From an uncultured Fibrobacterota bacterium (GTDB lineage: Bacteria > Fibrobacterota > Chitinivibrionia > Chitinivibrionales > CAIOZP01): a stretch of 11,141 bases of DNA. The stretch lies in NCBI GenBank assembly GCA_903862805.1, contig CAIOZP010000323.1, forward strand, positions 1 through 11,141, given 5' to 3'. A program made the translations under genes and the position numbers. The notes under the pieces are model-generated. The model saw only the letters and a list, made by a program, of their open reading frames with translations. It was not told where the DNA came from and did not search any database. Position 1 is the stretch's first letter; each line of letters begins with the position of its first letter. Shown one piece after another: positions 1 through 7,347 of this stretch.

Positions 1-285
1 ACGTGGACATGTCCATATTGCCACGCCATCTTCGTTACAAATTTCCAAAACGGTGGTTTCGTCCCAGTAAAACTTGTCATACTCTTCCATATAATTCTGG
101 TATTTAGACAAATAGAGCCTAAAATTCTTACCTTTATATTGGGTCGTGTACTCAAGTTGTACTACGTCATTAGATCCCTTTGTAACAGAAGGATGAGGGC
201 TGCCTTGATCCCACTTTATTGTTCCTTCTTGCGTAAGCCTATTAAGTTTTGCAACTAATTTAACAGCTTTGGCCTTGTATGACAT
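1..285 (-). CDS. Small hypothetical protein, C-terminus cut by window edge
   Basis: The frame is open from an ATG at 283-285 to the left edge, giving 95 residues with no stop, so the gene continues outside the window. A GGAG about 6 bases before the ATG is a good ribosome binding site. The gene begins only 2 bases after the stop of the membrane/coiled-coil gene upstream, so the two are probably translated together. The protein starts MSYKAKAVKLVAKLNRLTQ, a basic helical stretch, then becomes rich in aromatic residues and charge (RLYLSKYQNYMEEYDKFYWD, then VLEICNEDGVAIWTCP). It has no signal peptide and no membrane segment. It resembles a family of short uncharacterised proteins with an LNxLTxxGxIxW opening that I recall only loosely, and I assign no function. 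Its place at the end of a restriction/TIR operon suggests a defence role, which is inference. An alternative is a regulator or immunity partner of the preceding membrane protein. Confidence 0.75.
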   Translation of the reverse strand, partial: MSYKAKAVKLVAKLNRLTQEGTIKWDQGSPHPSVTKGSNDVVQLEYTTQYKGKNFRLYLSKYQNYMEEYDKFYWDETTVLEICNEDGVAIWTCPR

Positions 286-287
286 AG

Positions 288-809
288 CTATCTCCACTGC
301 CTGTCTTTGATTTCATTACCCATTTCTTCGATAAACAACCTGATTTCAACATAAATTTTGTAAATTGAGTCTTTGTCTACTGTTGACAGATTTGAAACGT
401 GCTCATCAATTAGCTTGATGATATTTGATGCAGATTTCTTCTGCTCTTTCTCTAACTTAGACGATAACGTTTTAAGAGTGATTTTTCCTTTACCTATCTC
501 CAAGATTATCTCTTCTGTTGATTGGTCAAAGTCATTAAGTAACGAGCTGATTCTGCTTGCCTGTTTGTTTAATTTCTCCGTAAGCTCAGGTACTCTAGCA
601 TTGAAAAGGAAATTCTGTCTGATTTTGCGAACGCCGTAAAAAACAAAGCCAGAAATTATCAAACTGACAATAGATGCTGTATTGCCCCAAAAGGAATAGT
701 CGCTGTACCATGCGACAGCCTGCTTTGTGGCTTCAAGCGTCGTAGCAATTTTGGGTGCTCCTGCCCCAGTACCATTTGAAAAGGCAACAATATTGGCTAG
801 CAAACTCAT
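288..809 (-). CDS. Membrane-anchored coiled-coil protein of unknown function
   Basis: This 173-residue protein has one clear hydrophobic segment at about residues 41-60 (beginning FWGNTASIVSLIISG), followed at once by basic residues (VRKIRQN). A long charged, helical region at about 73-145 is rich in Leu, Lys, Glu and Ser and looks like a coiled coil. Residues 1-40 are small and polar and lack an obvious cleavable signal. The positive charge after the helix favours a cytoplasmic C-terminal domain. An AGGGG lies about 9 bases before the ATG. The gene follows the TIR gene by 47 bases and precedes the next gene by 2. It is visibly more AT-rich than the restriction genes, which suggests separate acquisition. 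No catalytic motif is visible. Single-helix plus coiled-coil proteins often act as membrane effectors or scaffolds in anti-phage modules, but here that is inference. Confidence 0.8.
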   Translation of the reverse strand: MSLLANIVAFSNGTGAGAPKIATTLEATKQAVAWYSDYSFWGNTASIVSLIISGFVFYGVRKIRQNFLFNARVPELTEKLNKQASRISSLLNDFDQSTEEIILEIGKGKITLKTLSSKLEKEQKKSASNIIKLIDEHVSNLSTVDKDSIYKIYVEIRLFIEEMGNEIKDRQWR

Positions 810-856
810 TTATACAGCCCCTCTAAATCTGTCTTAATCACATCATTGAATAATTT

Positions 857-1699
857 CTACAGTGCCTTATTCATATCAATATCATACCCCGCAGCTTTCA
901 ACTCTTTAGCCAGTTCTAGCCGCCACGAGCCTCTACTATCAAGCTCCTGGTAGAGAACCCCAGAATAGTCTGACGGAATTTCGACGCCTGGACTGTAAAG
1001 AGCGCAGACACGATCACGGCCAAGTCGTCCAATAAAATAGCCCATTTCAAAAACTACATTCTGCCGAGCGCGAGGTTTCTGGTCTGCAGCATCTTTGGAG
1101 CCACCAATATCATCTCCAGTAAGTAAAACAACTGCAAAACCAACGTCAGCATAGTCCTCAAACTTTTCGATAATCGTCCGACCTTTATTTGGTTGCTCCC
1201 GGAGAACAATCACTTCCTGATCCAGCTTTTCAAGGAAACGTGCCGTCTCGTGTAATGTGGCCTCATCATGACCATGAACAAGAAATATTTTGTGGCTTGA
1301 GATTGGCATCTGTACTGGGGATTCCTGACAATAACCTTGCAACTCAATTTCAGTAGTCAACAGCTCTATCAAACTCTGCATTCGGGTTAACTGAGTTTGG
1401 AGAGTTTCAACTCGATGATTTTCCCACCAAGATTCCCCAGCATTCATCGGAAATGAACCATAGTTCCCAGCAGTTGTTACAGTGTGAACATTCGGTGAAT
1501 TTACGCCGAATGCCTTCTCCAGAAAATTCTTTGTTAACAATTTCCATGAACTGTGTGCATCACTCGTCAGCGGTCTATTTCTCAACAACTCCTCTCCAGC
1601 ATCTATCTGCCGGCGAATCAACTCAATCCCCTTTTGCGGTGGGATGTCGGGGAGTCCGACTGTTGGAGGTGCTGAAGATTTTCTGGTCGCCTTAGCCAT
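857..1699 (-). CDS. TIR-like nucleotide-binding protein (PF10137 / Cap12-type TIR), probable NADase effector
   Basis: The 280-residue protein has a helical N-terminal part (about 20-125) and a C-terminal TIR-like domain (about 136-272). The TIR part shows the signature of PF10137: KIFLVHGHDEA at 137-147, EQPNKGRTIIEKFE near 178-191, FAVVLLTGDD at 188-197, and the block RARQNVVFEMGYFIGRLGRD at 210-229. Glu218 in that last block, or Glu178/Glu187 in the earlier one, may be the NAD-hydrolysing acidic residue. Family members include TIR domains of CBASS Cap12 and Pycsar effectors, which destroy cellular NAD when activated. The N-terminal region (SSWKLLTKNFLEKAFG, then YGSFPMNAGESWW) is commonly attached to this domain and may sense or oligomerise. 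No cyclase gene is in the window, so the trigger is unknown. AAGGA lies 8 bases before the ATG, and the gap to the upstream gene is 11 bases, so co-expression with the restriction genes is likely. Family assignment is firm; NADase activity is inferred. Confidence 0.9.
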   Translation of the reverse strand: MAKATRKSSAPPTVGLPDIPPQKGIELIRRQIDAGEELLRNRPLTSDAHSSWKLLTKNFLEKAFGVNSPNVHTVTTAGNYGSFPMNAGESWWENHRVETLQTQLTRMQSLIELLTTEIELQGYCQESPVQMPISSHKIFLVHGHDEATLHETARFLEKLDQEVIVLREQPNKGRTIIEKFEDYADVGFAVVLLTGDDIGGSKDAADQKPRARQNVVFEMGYFIGRLGRDRVCALYSPGVEIPSDYSGVLYQELDSRGSWRLELAKELKAAGYDIDMNKAL

Positions 1700-1710
1700 A
1701 GTATTTATCC

Positions 1711-2403
1711 TTATGTAGCGGCATCTCGATTGAGACTGCGTACCAATTTGAATACTTGTTTAATAAGAGGATAATCTGTAATGCGAATAAACCGGGCTAC
1801 ACCATCAGTGCGCTCATATTTTCTCAGATAAATTTTCTTGTCTTCTTCAAGGCAAGCGAAGAAATCAAGTGTTGGATAATCCAGACTGCGCCAATTATCG
1901 GGGTGTTCGAGCGGTATGGATGCAGCATCAAAGAAGGTCCCGCTTGTATTGTCAAAGGTATAGCCAAACCGGTTGAGGATGGTCTTTTCTTCCAGAGCCG
2001 CCTTGTAACAGATGACACCGTACAAAGGAGTTGCTTCCCCTTGCATGTCACGAATAATCCTTGCTTTTGCCTCGGCCTTCTTTAGATCTTTCCCGGTACA
2101 ATTGCCCTTTACTTCGATAACACAGAGGCAATCAGTTTTTTCTACGTAACATTGGGTTCCCATCCGTCTAATATGTGCATGCGGGCGGCACAAAATAATA
2201 TCCAATTGTCCCGCATCCCGCACTCCATCTGAAATTGTCCCTTTCACTAATAGAGGCTTGGGATCTGAACAAGATTCCAGGGTAGAAATGAGAAAATCTT
2301 CCCGAACCTCTCCCTTCATAAGTTCGTGGCTAATAATATCCGAAACATCATACTGAGCCATCAGCATGTTTTCGGAGTATTGATCAAACTCATCAAACCG
2401 CAT
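1711..2403 (-). CDS. DUF6602-like putative PD-(D/E)XK nuclease
   Basis: This 230-residue protein carries a plausible restriction-endonuclease-fold core in the right order: GEVREDFL at 31-38 (helix with Glu35), QLDIILCR at 66-73 (Asp68), and VIEVKGN at 95-101 (Glu97 and Lys99). A Lys-rich helix (KDLKKAEAKARIIRD) follows. This layout fits the DUF6602 family as I remember it, which is found near defence genes. The C-terminal half is not recognised. The ATG at 2401-2403 overlaps the 3' end of the HsdM-HsdS gene by 11 bases, so translation is probably coupled to the methyltransferase. A DNA nuclease tied to a modification gene could cut unmodified or invading DNA, or degrade products of HsdR, but this is inference. 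The catalytic motif is visible; the substrate and the family name are less certain. Confidence 0.7.
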   Translation of the reverse strand: MRFDEFDQYSENMLMAQYDVSDIISHELMKGEVREDFLISTLESCSDPKPLLVKGTISDGVRDAGQLDIILCRPHAHIRRMGTQCYVEKTDCLCVIEVKGNCTGKDLKKAEAKARIIRDMQGEATPLYGVICYKAALEEKTILNRFGYTFDNTSGTFFDAASIPLEHPDNWRSLDYPTLDFFACLEEDKKIYLRKYERTDGVARFIRITDYPLIKQVFKLVRSLNRDAAT

Positions 2404-4795
2404 CTTCCCCCCATACTCGCGCTAAGGTGGCCTGGATCTTCTTCTCGAAGCGGGTAATCAGCTCGCGGTTGGCGTTGACCAGCACCAGCTCGGCCTCGAT
2501 CTCGTCGACGATGGCCTGTTGGGTGGCTAGGGGTGGAAGGGGGATTATGACGGAATTAATGTCGCCATTATTTATCAGTGCGATCCCAGCCGAGTTAGAA
2601 ATTGATGACAGATCGAATCCCAATAGAAAGTTGAAAAGATATTCTGGAATAAGCTCTGCCTTTGTTTGCACTGTCAGCCCCATGCAGTTGTTATCTATCA
2701 AACACTCTATTCTAGTAATCCGTTTCTTATTGGTTGCTATTGCCGCACCTCTTTTTGGAAACACAACGGAACCAACAGGCAATAACGGCTTATCTGTTGC
2801 TGGTAGCCAATGAGAGGACGTCACAATCTCACGATGATTTTCTTGCAAATTCATGTCGCTAACTTTTACGCAGGCTATCGATCCAATTTTTGGAAGTTCA
2901 GTTAATACATAACCATTGTTGATTGTTACGAGACTGCCAATCTCCACCACCGGCCATTCAGGATTGATGGGGATATGCGGACGGTAGTTGTCGAGGACAG
3001 TGCGGGCGCCGTCGATGACCTTTTGGTAGATCCCAATTTCGGCCACGATCTCTTGCTGGACTTCAAGGGGCGGGAGGGGAATTTGATATTCGGCCAAGTC
3101 CTCAACCTTCATGCTGACGTTGGCAGCTCCCTTCATGAGACCAGCCAATTTGTCCTTTTGGAGGTCGAGAACAAGATAGAGGAATTTAGTATTCAGAACT
3201 TCAGCATCAATGGGCTGAAGCGCCGCCAACAGGTTTGCTACTGCAAATTTTCCTGAAGCAAAATGAATTCGACTGATAGAAGCTCGACCATGCCCAGTTG
3301 AGGAAATTAACGGTACGCAAACCGCTTCGCCTTCCATTTGGTAGTCAACAGAGGTTAGGCTTTCTTTCGCGGTCACAATAAGTGGGTAAGGCCCCGGCTC
3401 GGTCTTGGTACTGGAGTGAGATCCCTTCGTTAGCGAACAGACTTCTTTTAACCTGACCACACGAGTACCAGCGCGGACTTCAACAGGCCTGTAGCGTTCC
3501 GCACTGAGGTTACTGTCATCGGCAAGTACCACGTTTCTATCGACGAGAAAAGAATTCTTTGACAATTCAGCGCCAGCGTAATAGGCAGCGTAATCTTTGA
3601 GTACGAAAGGCAAATCATTATGCTCGGTGACAGTACGTTTAATGCCAAGGCTCATACCGATGGCTCGAATATCTGAGAAGATAATATTCGGACTGTTCTT
3701 GGCTATCCGTTTGTCCAGGATCAGTATTGACGTTTTTACGCCGGAGTATGGCTGAAAAACACCTGATGGAAGCGAGATGACACCAATGAGTGCTTCCTTC
3801 AGAAGCGTCTCACGTAATCGCTTGTATGCGGTGCCGCTTTGAAAAATAATCCCCTCGGGGACAATGATCGCAGCGCGGCCATTCGGTGTCAGGTGCTCCA
3901 GCATATAATCCACGAACAGTACCTCGCTCCGATTGCTAGGAACCGAGAACCGCTTATGCGGCTTGATGCCTCCTTTTGGAGACATGAAGGGAGGGTTGGC
4001 GAGGATCACGTCAGCGAATTCGTTCCACTTCTCTTCACTGGTCAGGGTGTCATACTCGACAATATGCGGATCGGTGAAGCCGTGCAGGTACATATTCACC
4101 AGTGACAGGCGAACCATATCCGGCGAAATGTCGTAACCATGAATATTGGCTGCCAGCCGCTTGCGTTCGTCAGGGGTTAGAAGATCACCACTGCGTTTTT
4201 TTGTATTGTTCTTGAGGATGTGTTTCCAAGCGGAAATCAGGAAACCGGCGGTTCCGCAGGCGGGATCGAGAATGCTTTCATCCTTTCTCGGGTCAATTAT
4301 TGCCACCATAAAATCAATGATGTGCCGGGGAGTACGGAACTGTCCAGCGTCGCCCTGGCTACCAAGAATTGAAAGCAGATACTCGAAGGCATCTCCCAGA
4401 CGCTCAGAATGATCATAGCTGAAGCCGTCAATCTCCTTTAGAAATATGCGCAGAGTCTCTGGATCACGGTACGGCAAATAAGCGTTCTTGAAGATGTCAC
4501 GAAATAGGGATGGAATACCTGGATTCTCGTTCATCTTCTGGATGGCTTCGGAATAGAGCGCCAGCACATCAAAGCCCCCCATATTTGGAGCCATAAGGCG
4601 TGACCAGCCGTACTTTTCATACTCGCCAGCAAAGAAAGTGCGCTTGCCGCCCAGCTCTTCTGCTTCGGCGTCCATGTCATCCATGAACTTGTAGATCATG
4701 GCGATAGTAATTTGCTCTACCTGTGATTTTGGATCGGGCACCTTGCCAACCAGAATATCTCGGCAGGTGTCTATGCGGCGGAAAGTATTTGGCAC
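2393..4795 (-). CDS. hsdMS: Type I restriction-modification fused methyltransferase-specificity protein (HsdM-HsdS)
   Basis: This 800-residue protein combines the modification and specificity subunits of a type I system. The methylase part (about 1-440) has the N-terminal HsdM domain (DILVGKVPDPKSQVEQIT), SAM-binding motif I DPACGTAGFL at 177-186, and the N6-adenine motif IV NPPF at 267-270. The specificity part (about 445-800) has two target recognition domains. Each ends in the conserved S-subunit element (PLPPLEVQQEIV near 573, PLPPLATQQAIV near 753) followed by a long helix. In standard systems hsdM and hsdS are separate genes. The frame is open up to 4867, but that would overlap hsdR by 61 bases with unlike sequence. 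GTG at 4793-4795 has AAGGA 8 bases upstream and gives the usual family N-terminus (PNTFRRIDTCRDILVGK). The gene starts 11 bases after the hsdR stop and overlaps the next gene by 11. The enzyme should methylate adenine in a bipartite site and guide HsdR. Confidence 0.93.
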   Translation of the reverse strand: MPNTFRRIDTCRDILVGKVPDPKSQVEQITIAMIYKFMDDMDAEAEELGGKRTFFAGEYEKYGWSRLMAPNMGGFDVLALYSEAIQKMNENPGIPSLFRDIFKNAYLPYRDPETLRIFLKEIDGFSYDHSERLGDAFEYLLSILGSQGDAGQFRTPRHIIDFMVAIIDPRKDESILDPACGTAGFLISAWKHILKNNTKKRSGDLLTPDERKRLAANIHGYDISPDMVRLSLVNMYLHGFTDPHIVEYDTLTSEEKWNEFADVILANPPFMSPKGGIKPHKRFSVPSNRSEVLFVDYMLEHLTPNGRAAIIVPEGIIFQSGTAYKRLRETLLKEALIGVISLPSGVFQPYSGVKTSILILDKRIAKNSPNIIFSDIRAIGMSLGIKRTVTEHNDLPFVLKDYAAYYAGAELSKNSFLVDRNVVLADDSNLSAERYRPVEVRAGTRVVRLKEVCSLTKGSHSSTKTEPGPYPLIVTAKESLTSVDYQMEGEAVCVPLISSTGHGRASISRIHFASGKFAVANLLAALQPIDAEVLNTKFLYLVLDLQKDKLAGLMKGAANVSMKVEDLAEYQIPLPPLEVQQEIVAEIGIYQKVIDGARTVLDNYRPHIPINPEWPVVEIGSLVTINNGYVLTELPKIGSIACVKVSDMNLQENHREIVTSSHWLPATDKPLLPVGSVVFPKRGAAIATNKKRITRIECLIDNNCMGLTVQTKAELIPEYLFNFLLGFDLSSISNSAGIALINNGDINSVIIPLPPLATQQAIVDEIEAELVLVNANRELITRFEKKIQATLARVWGEDAV

Positions 4796-4803
4796 GTTTA
4801 TAA

Positions 4804-4808
4804 TCCTT
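4804..4808 (-). promoter_or_regulatory. Ribosome binding site deciding the hsdMS start
   Basis: AAGGA overlaps the TAA stop codon of hsdR and sits 8 bases before GTG 4793-4795. This supports the internal GTG over the in-frame start at 4865-4867 and implies reinitiation by ribosomes finishing hsdR. Confidence 0.7.
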
Positions 4809-7347
4809 ACATGAATTGATTGAGTGGGACGTAATCCTTGATGTATTCGGGGATGCGGTTGCGCCACTCTTGAGGCACAGCCTTAAAATCTGCCATGCCA
4901 AAGGCCGGATTAACATTGAGATCGGTAAGCCTTTTATCTTCTATGATCTGGCGCAGGTGGCCATCGGTGGCGTAGGCCTTGAAGTAGTATTTCATCGGCA
5001 CGATCTTCCCGGCTTCATCCGGATGACAATCCAGCAGGAACTTCTGGAACTCGTCATCCAGCAGCTCGTCCTTTGATTTGAAGCCTGGAATGAAGCCGAA
5101 TATCTTTTCCAAAATTTCCCGCAAGGAAAGACGGCGATCCACTCCGGCGGCCTTGCGCAGCTTGTCCAGATTGAAATACTCCTGCGGTTTGTCGAACAGA
5201 TTATTTACTACATGGTCAACCGCCTGATCCCACTGCTCAGCTTCTACCTGCTCTTTCAGTACGGTATCTTCCTTGACCTTCTCCTCGAATTTCTCAAAGA
5301 ACATCCGGTCGATCTTCATCCCGTCCAGGCCAATGGCGGTTTCTTCATGCACGGACAGAAAATCTGGGCTGGTATTTTCATAAAGCCCTGACGGCGGTGG
5401 TGGCGGCTCCGGCCCCTCGCCACCTGGACCCTCACCAGTGCGGGGACGAGGAACTTTCAGGACTTCGTCGTAATCAAATTTCTCCTCAAAATATTCGCAG
5501 TTGGCAAAGAAATCGAACAACTTGTAGCGGTTCTTCTGGGGATCTTTGACCAGCCCTTTCAGTTCGTTATCGAAAAGCTGCTCCAGAAAGTTGTGCTTAC
5601 GAGTGCCGCGCCCTTTGATCTGAACAAAGTCAGATGGTGAAAATACCGGGCGAATCAGTGCCAGATTAAGAATATCCGGACAGTCATAGCCGGTAGTCAT
5701 CATCCCCACGGTTACGCAGACACGAGCCTTACTGGTTTTATAGGTATCAACGAAATTGGCCGAACCGAGCAGGTTGTTGTTGGTGAAATTGATGGTGAAC
5801 TGCTGCGCGTCCGGAATCAGCGAGGTGACTTGAACTGCAAAGTCAGACTGGTACTTACCAGGAAACATCACGTCGGCCAGTTCATTAAGCGTTTGGGTCA
5901 GCTTAGATGCGTGGTGCTGGCTGACGGCAAAAGCAATCGACTTGCCGATTTCTCCGCTGATGGGATCACGAAAAGCATGTTTAAGGAAAGTTTCGCAGAA
6001 AACTTTGTTTGTGGCGTCGGAGAAAAACTTCTTCTCAAAATCCTTCTGATAGAAGGTCTGCTCTGTATCTTCCCCATTTTCGGTAACGGCCATGACTGAA
6101 TACCCTTCATCAGACAGCAGTTGTGTCGTGATGTCGGTGCGGGCATCCACTACCAGCGGATTGATCAGAAATCCGTCCTTTACGCCATCAAGCAGAGAAT
6201 AGCGGAAAGTCGGCTGACCGGACTCACACCCAAACGTGCGGTAGGTGTCAAGCAGCAGACGGCGTTCCAGCTCTCGCGGGTCTTTGGTAGTCGGCTTTGC
6301 CTGGTCGAATTTCTTCAGGTAATCCTTGGGGGTCGCAGTCAAGCCCAGCTTGTAGCCGACAAAATACTCAAACACTGCACGGGCATTGCCACCGATTGAG
6401 CGATGGGCCTCGTCAGATATAACCAGATCAAAATCAGTCGGGGAAAAGAGTCGCCGGTACTTGTCATTGAACAGAAGTGATTGCACAGTGGTGACGACGA
6501 TCTCGGCCTTGCGCCAGTCGTCCCGTCTTTCCTTGTAGATAACGGAAGTGCAATCGTTTTTGAGCAGGAAGATAAAAGCCTTGTTGGCCTGATCCTCCAA
6601 CTCCAGGCGATCCACCAAAAATAGTACCCGCCGGGCATTGCCGGTACGCAGAAAGAGCTTGATCACTGCGGCAGCGGTCAGGGTTTTGCCGGTGCCGGTG
6701 GCCATCTCGAAAAGGAAACGGCTGCCGCCTTCTTTCACCGCCTGCTGAATGGATTGAACAGCTCGAAGCTGATACTCCCGCATGAAGCGCAGACGGTTCT
6801 TCTCGATGAAAGCAGGTCGCTCGGCCTCGTTCTTCCAGCCCGCTTCGTTGGCATAGGTCGGCATCTGGGTTAGACAAATGTAGTCTTTACCTACTGGCTC
6901 GGAAGTCAGCTTGTCGGGGTTCGGCTGGAAGCGGTTATAGCTCTTGATTGAATCGGGAGCAGGAAAGCGGGTTATGAGGTGTGGATTGCCCTGTTGAAGA
7001 TCCCAGAAGTAATGCAGATTGCCATTGGAAAGGATGACGAAACGGCAGTTTTGTGACTTGGCATATTTGCGGGCCTGTTCCTTGCCGACCAGCGGGTTTT
7101 TGTCCTCTGACTTGGCTTCAAGCACGATCAGAGGATAGCTGTTTTCATCCAGCAGCAGGAAGTCTACAAAGCCATTGCTAGTCTTGTCAAAGTTTTCACC
7201 AAGTGCATCAACCTTCGCAGTGGTGAGCTTGACGTTCGGCTCCAGAACGACATTGGCCTTGCCTGAAGCATTATCGAAAAAACGCCAGCCAGCCTCTTCG
7301 AGGAGCTTGTTTATCTTTATGCGGGCTTTTGCTTCTTTAGCGGACAT
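4807..7347 (-). CDS. hsdR: Type I restriction enzyme R subunit, EcoEI-like (HsdR)
   Basis: This 846-residue protein is the DNA-translocating and cleaving subunit. An N-terminal PD-(D/E)XK nuclease is seen as Asp62 in VDFLLLD, Glu77 and Lys79 in VLEAKSED, and a QxxxY motif (EQARKYAK near 90-97). The superfamily 2 motor follows: Walker A ATGTGKT at 216-222, DEAH at 312-315, TATP at 337-340, TTGYDCPD near 551, and motif VI QIKGRGTRKH near 576. A proline/glycine-rich linker (EGPEPPPPPSG, about 644-654) separates the motor from a C-terminal helical domain like EcoEI_R_C, which docks on the methylase. All catalytic residues checked are present, so the gene looks functional. ATG 7345-7347 is preferred over GTG 7354-7356 because AAGGGAG lies 8 bases before it. 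The start overlaps the end of the fic gene by 11 bases, and the stop is 11 bases before hsdMS. The length is close to that of EcoEI-type R subunits, shorter than EcoKI-type ones. Confidence 0.95.
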   Translation of the reverse strand: MSAKEAKARIKINKLLEEAGWRFFDNASGKANVVLEPNVKLTTAKVDALGENFDKTSNGFVDFLLLDENSYPLIVLEAKSEDKNPLVGKEQARKYAKSQNCRFVILSNGNLHYFWDLQQGNPHLITRFPAPDSIKSYNRFQPNPDKLTSEPVGKDYICLTQMPTYANEAGWKNEAERPAFIEKNRLRFMREYQLRAVQSIQQAVKEGGSRFLFEMATGTGKTLTAAAVIKLFLRTGNARRVLFLVDRLELEDQANKAFIFLLKNDCTSVIYKERRDDWRKAEIVVTTVQSLLFNDKYRRLFSPTDFDLVISDEAHRSIGGNARAVFEYFVGYKLGLTATPKDYLKKFDQAKPTTKDPRELERRLLLDTYRTFGCESGQPTFRYSLLDGVKDGFLINPLVVDARTDITTQLLSDEGYSVMAVTENGEDTEQTFYQKDFEKKFFSDATNKVFCETFLKHAFRDPISGEIGKSIAFAVSQHHASKLTQTLNELADVMFPGKYQSDFAVQVTSLIPDAQQFTINFTNNNLLGSANFVDTYKTSKARVCVTVGMMTTGYDCPDILNLALIRPVFSPSDFVQIKGRGTRKHNFLEQLFDNELKGLVKDPQKNRYKLFDFFANCEYFEEKFDYDEVLKVPRPRTGEGPGGEGPEPPPPPSGLYENTSPDFLSVHEETAIGLDGMKIDRMFFEKFEEKVKEDTVLKEQVEAEQWDQAVDHVVNNLFDKPQEYFNLDKLRKAAGVDRRLSLREILEKIFGFIPGFKSKDELLDDEFQKFLLDCHPDEAGKIVPMKYYFKAYATDGHLRQIIEDKRLTDLNVNPAFGMADFKAVPQEWRNRIPEYIKDYVPLNQFM

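Noticed and set aside
857..1699. CBASS or Pycsar operon
   Set aside because: The TIR-like effector family fits, but no nucleotide cyclase gene is present anywhere in the window.
4796..4867. N-terminal extension of HsdMS from the start at 4867
   Set aside because: The extra 24 residues are antiparallel in character to nothing in the family, overlap hsdR by 61 bases, and lack the ribosome binding site found before GTG 4795.
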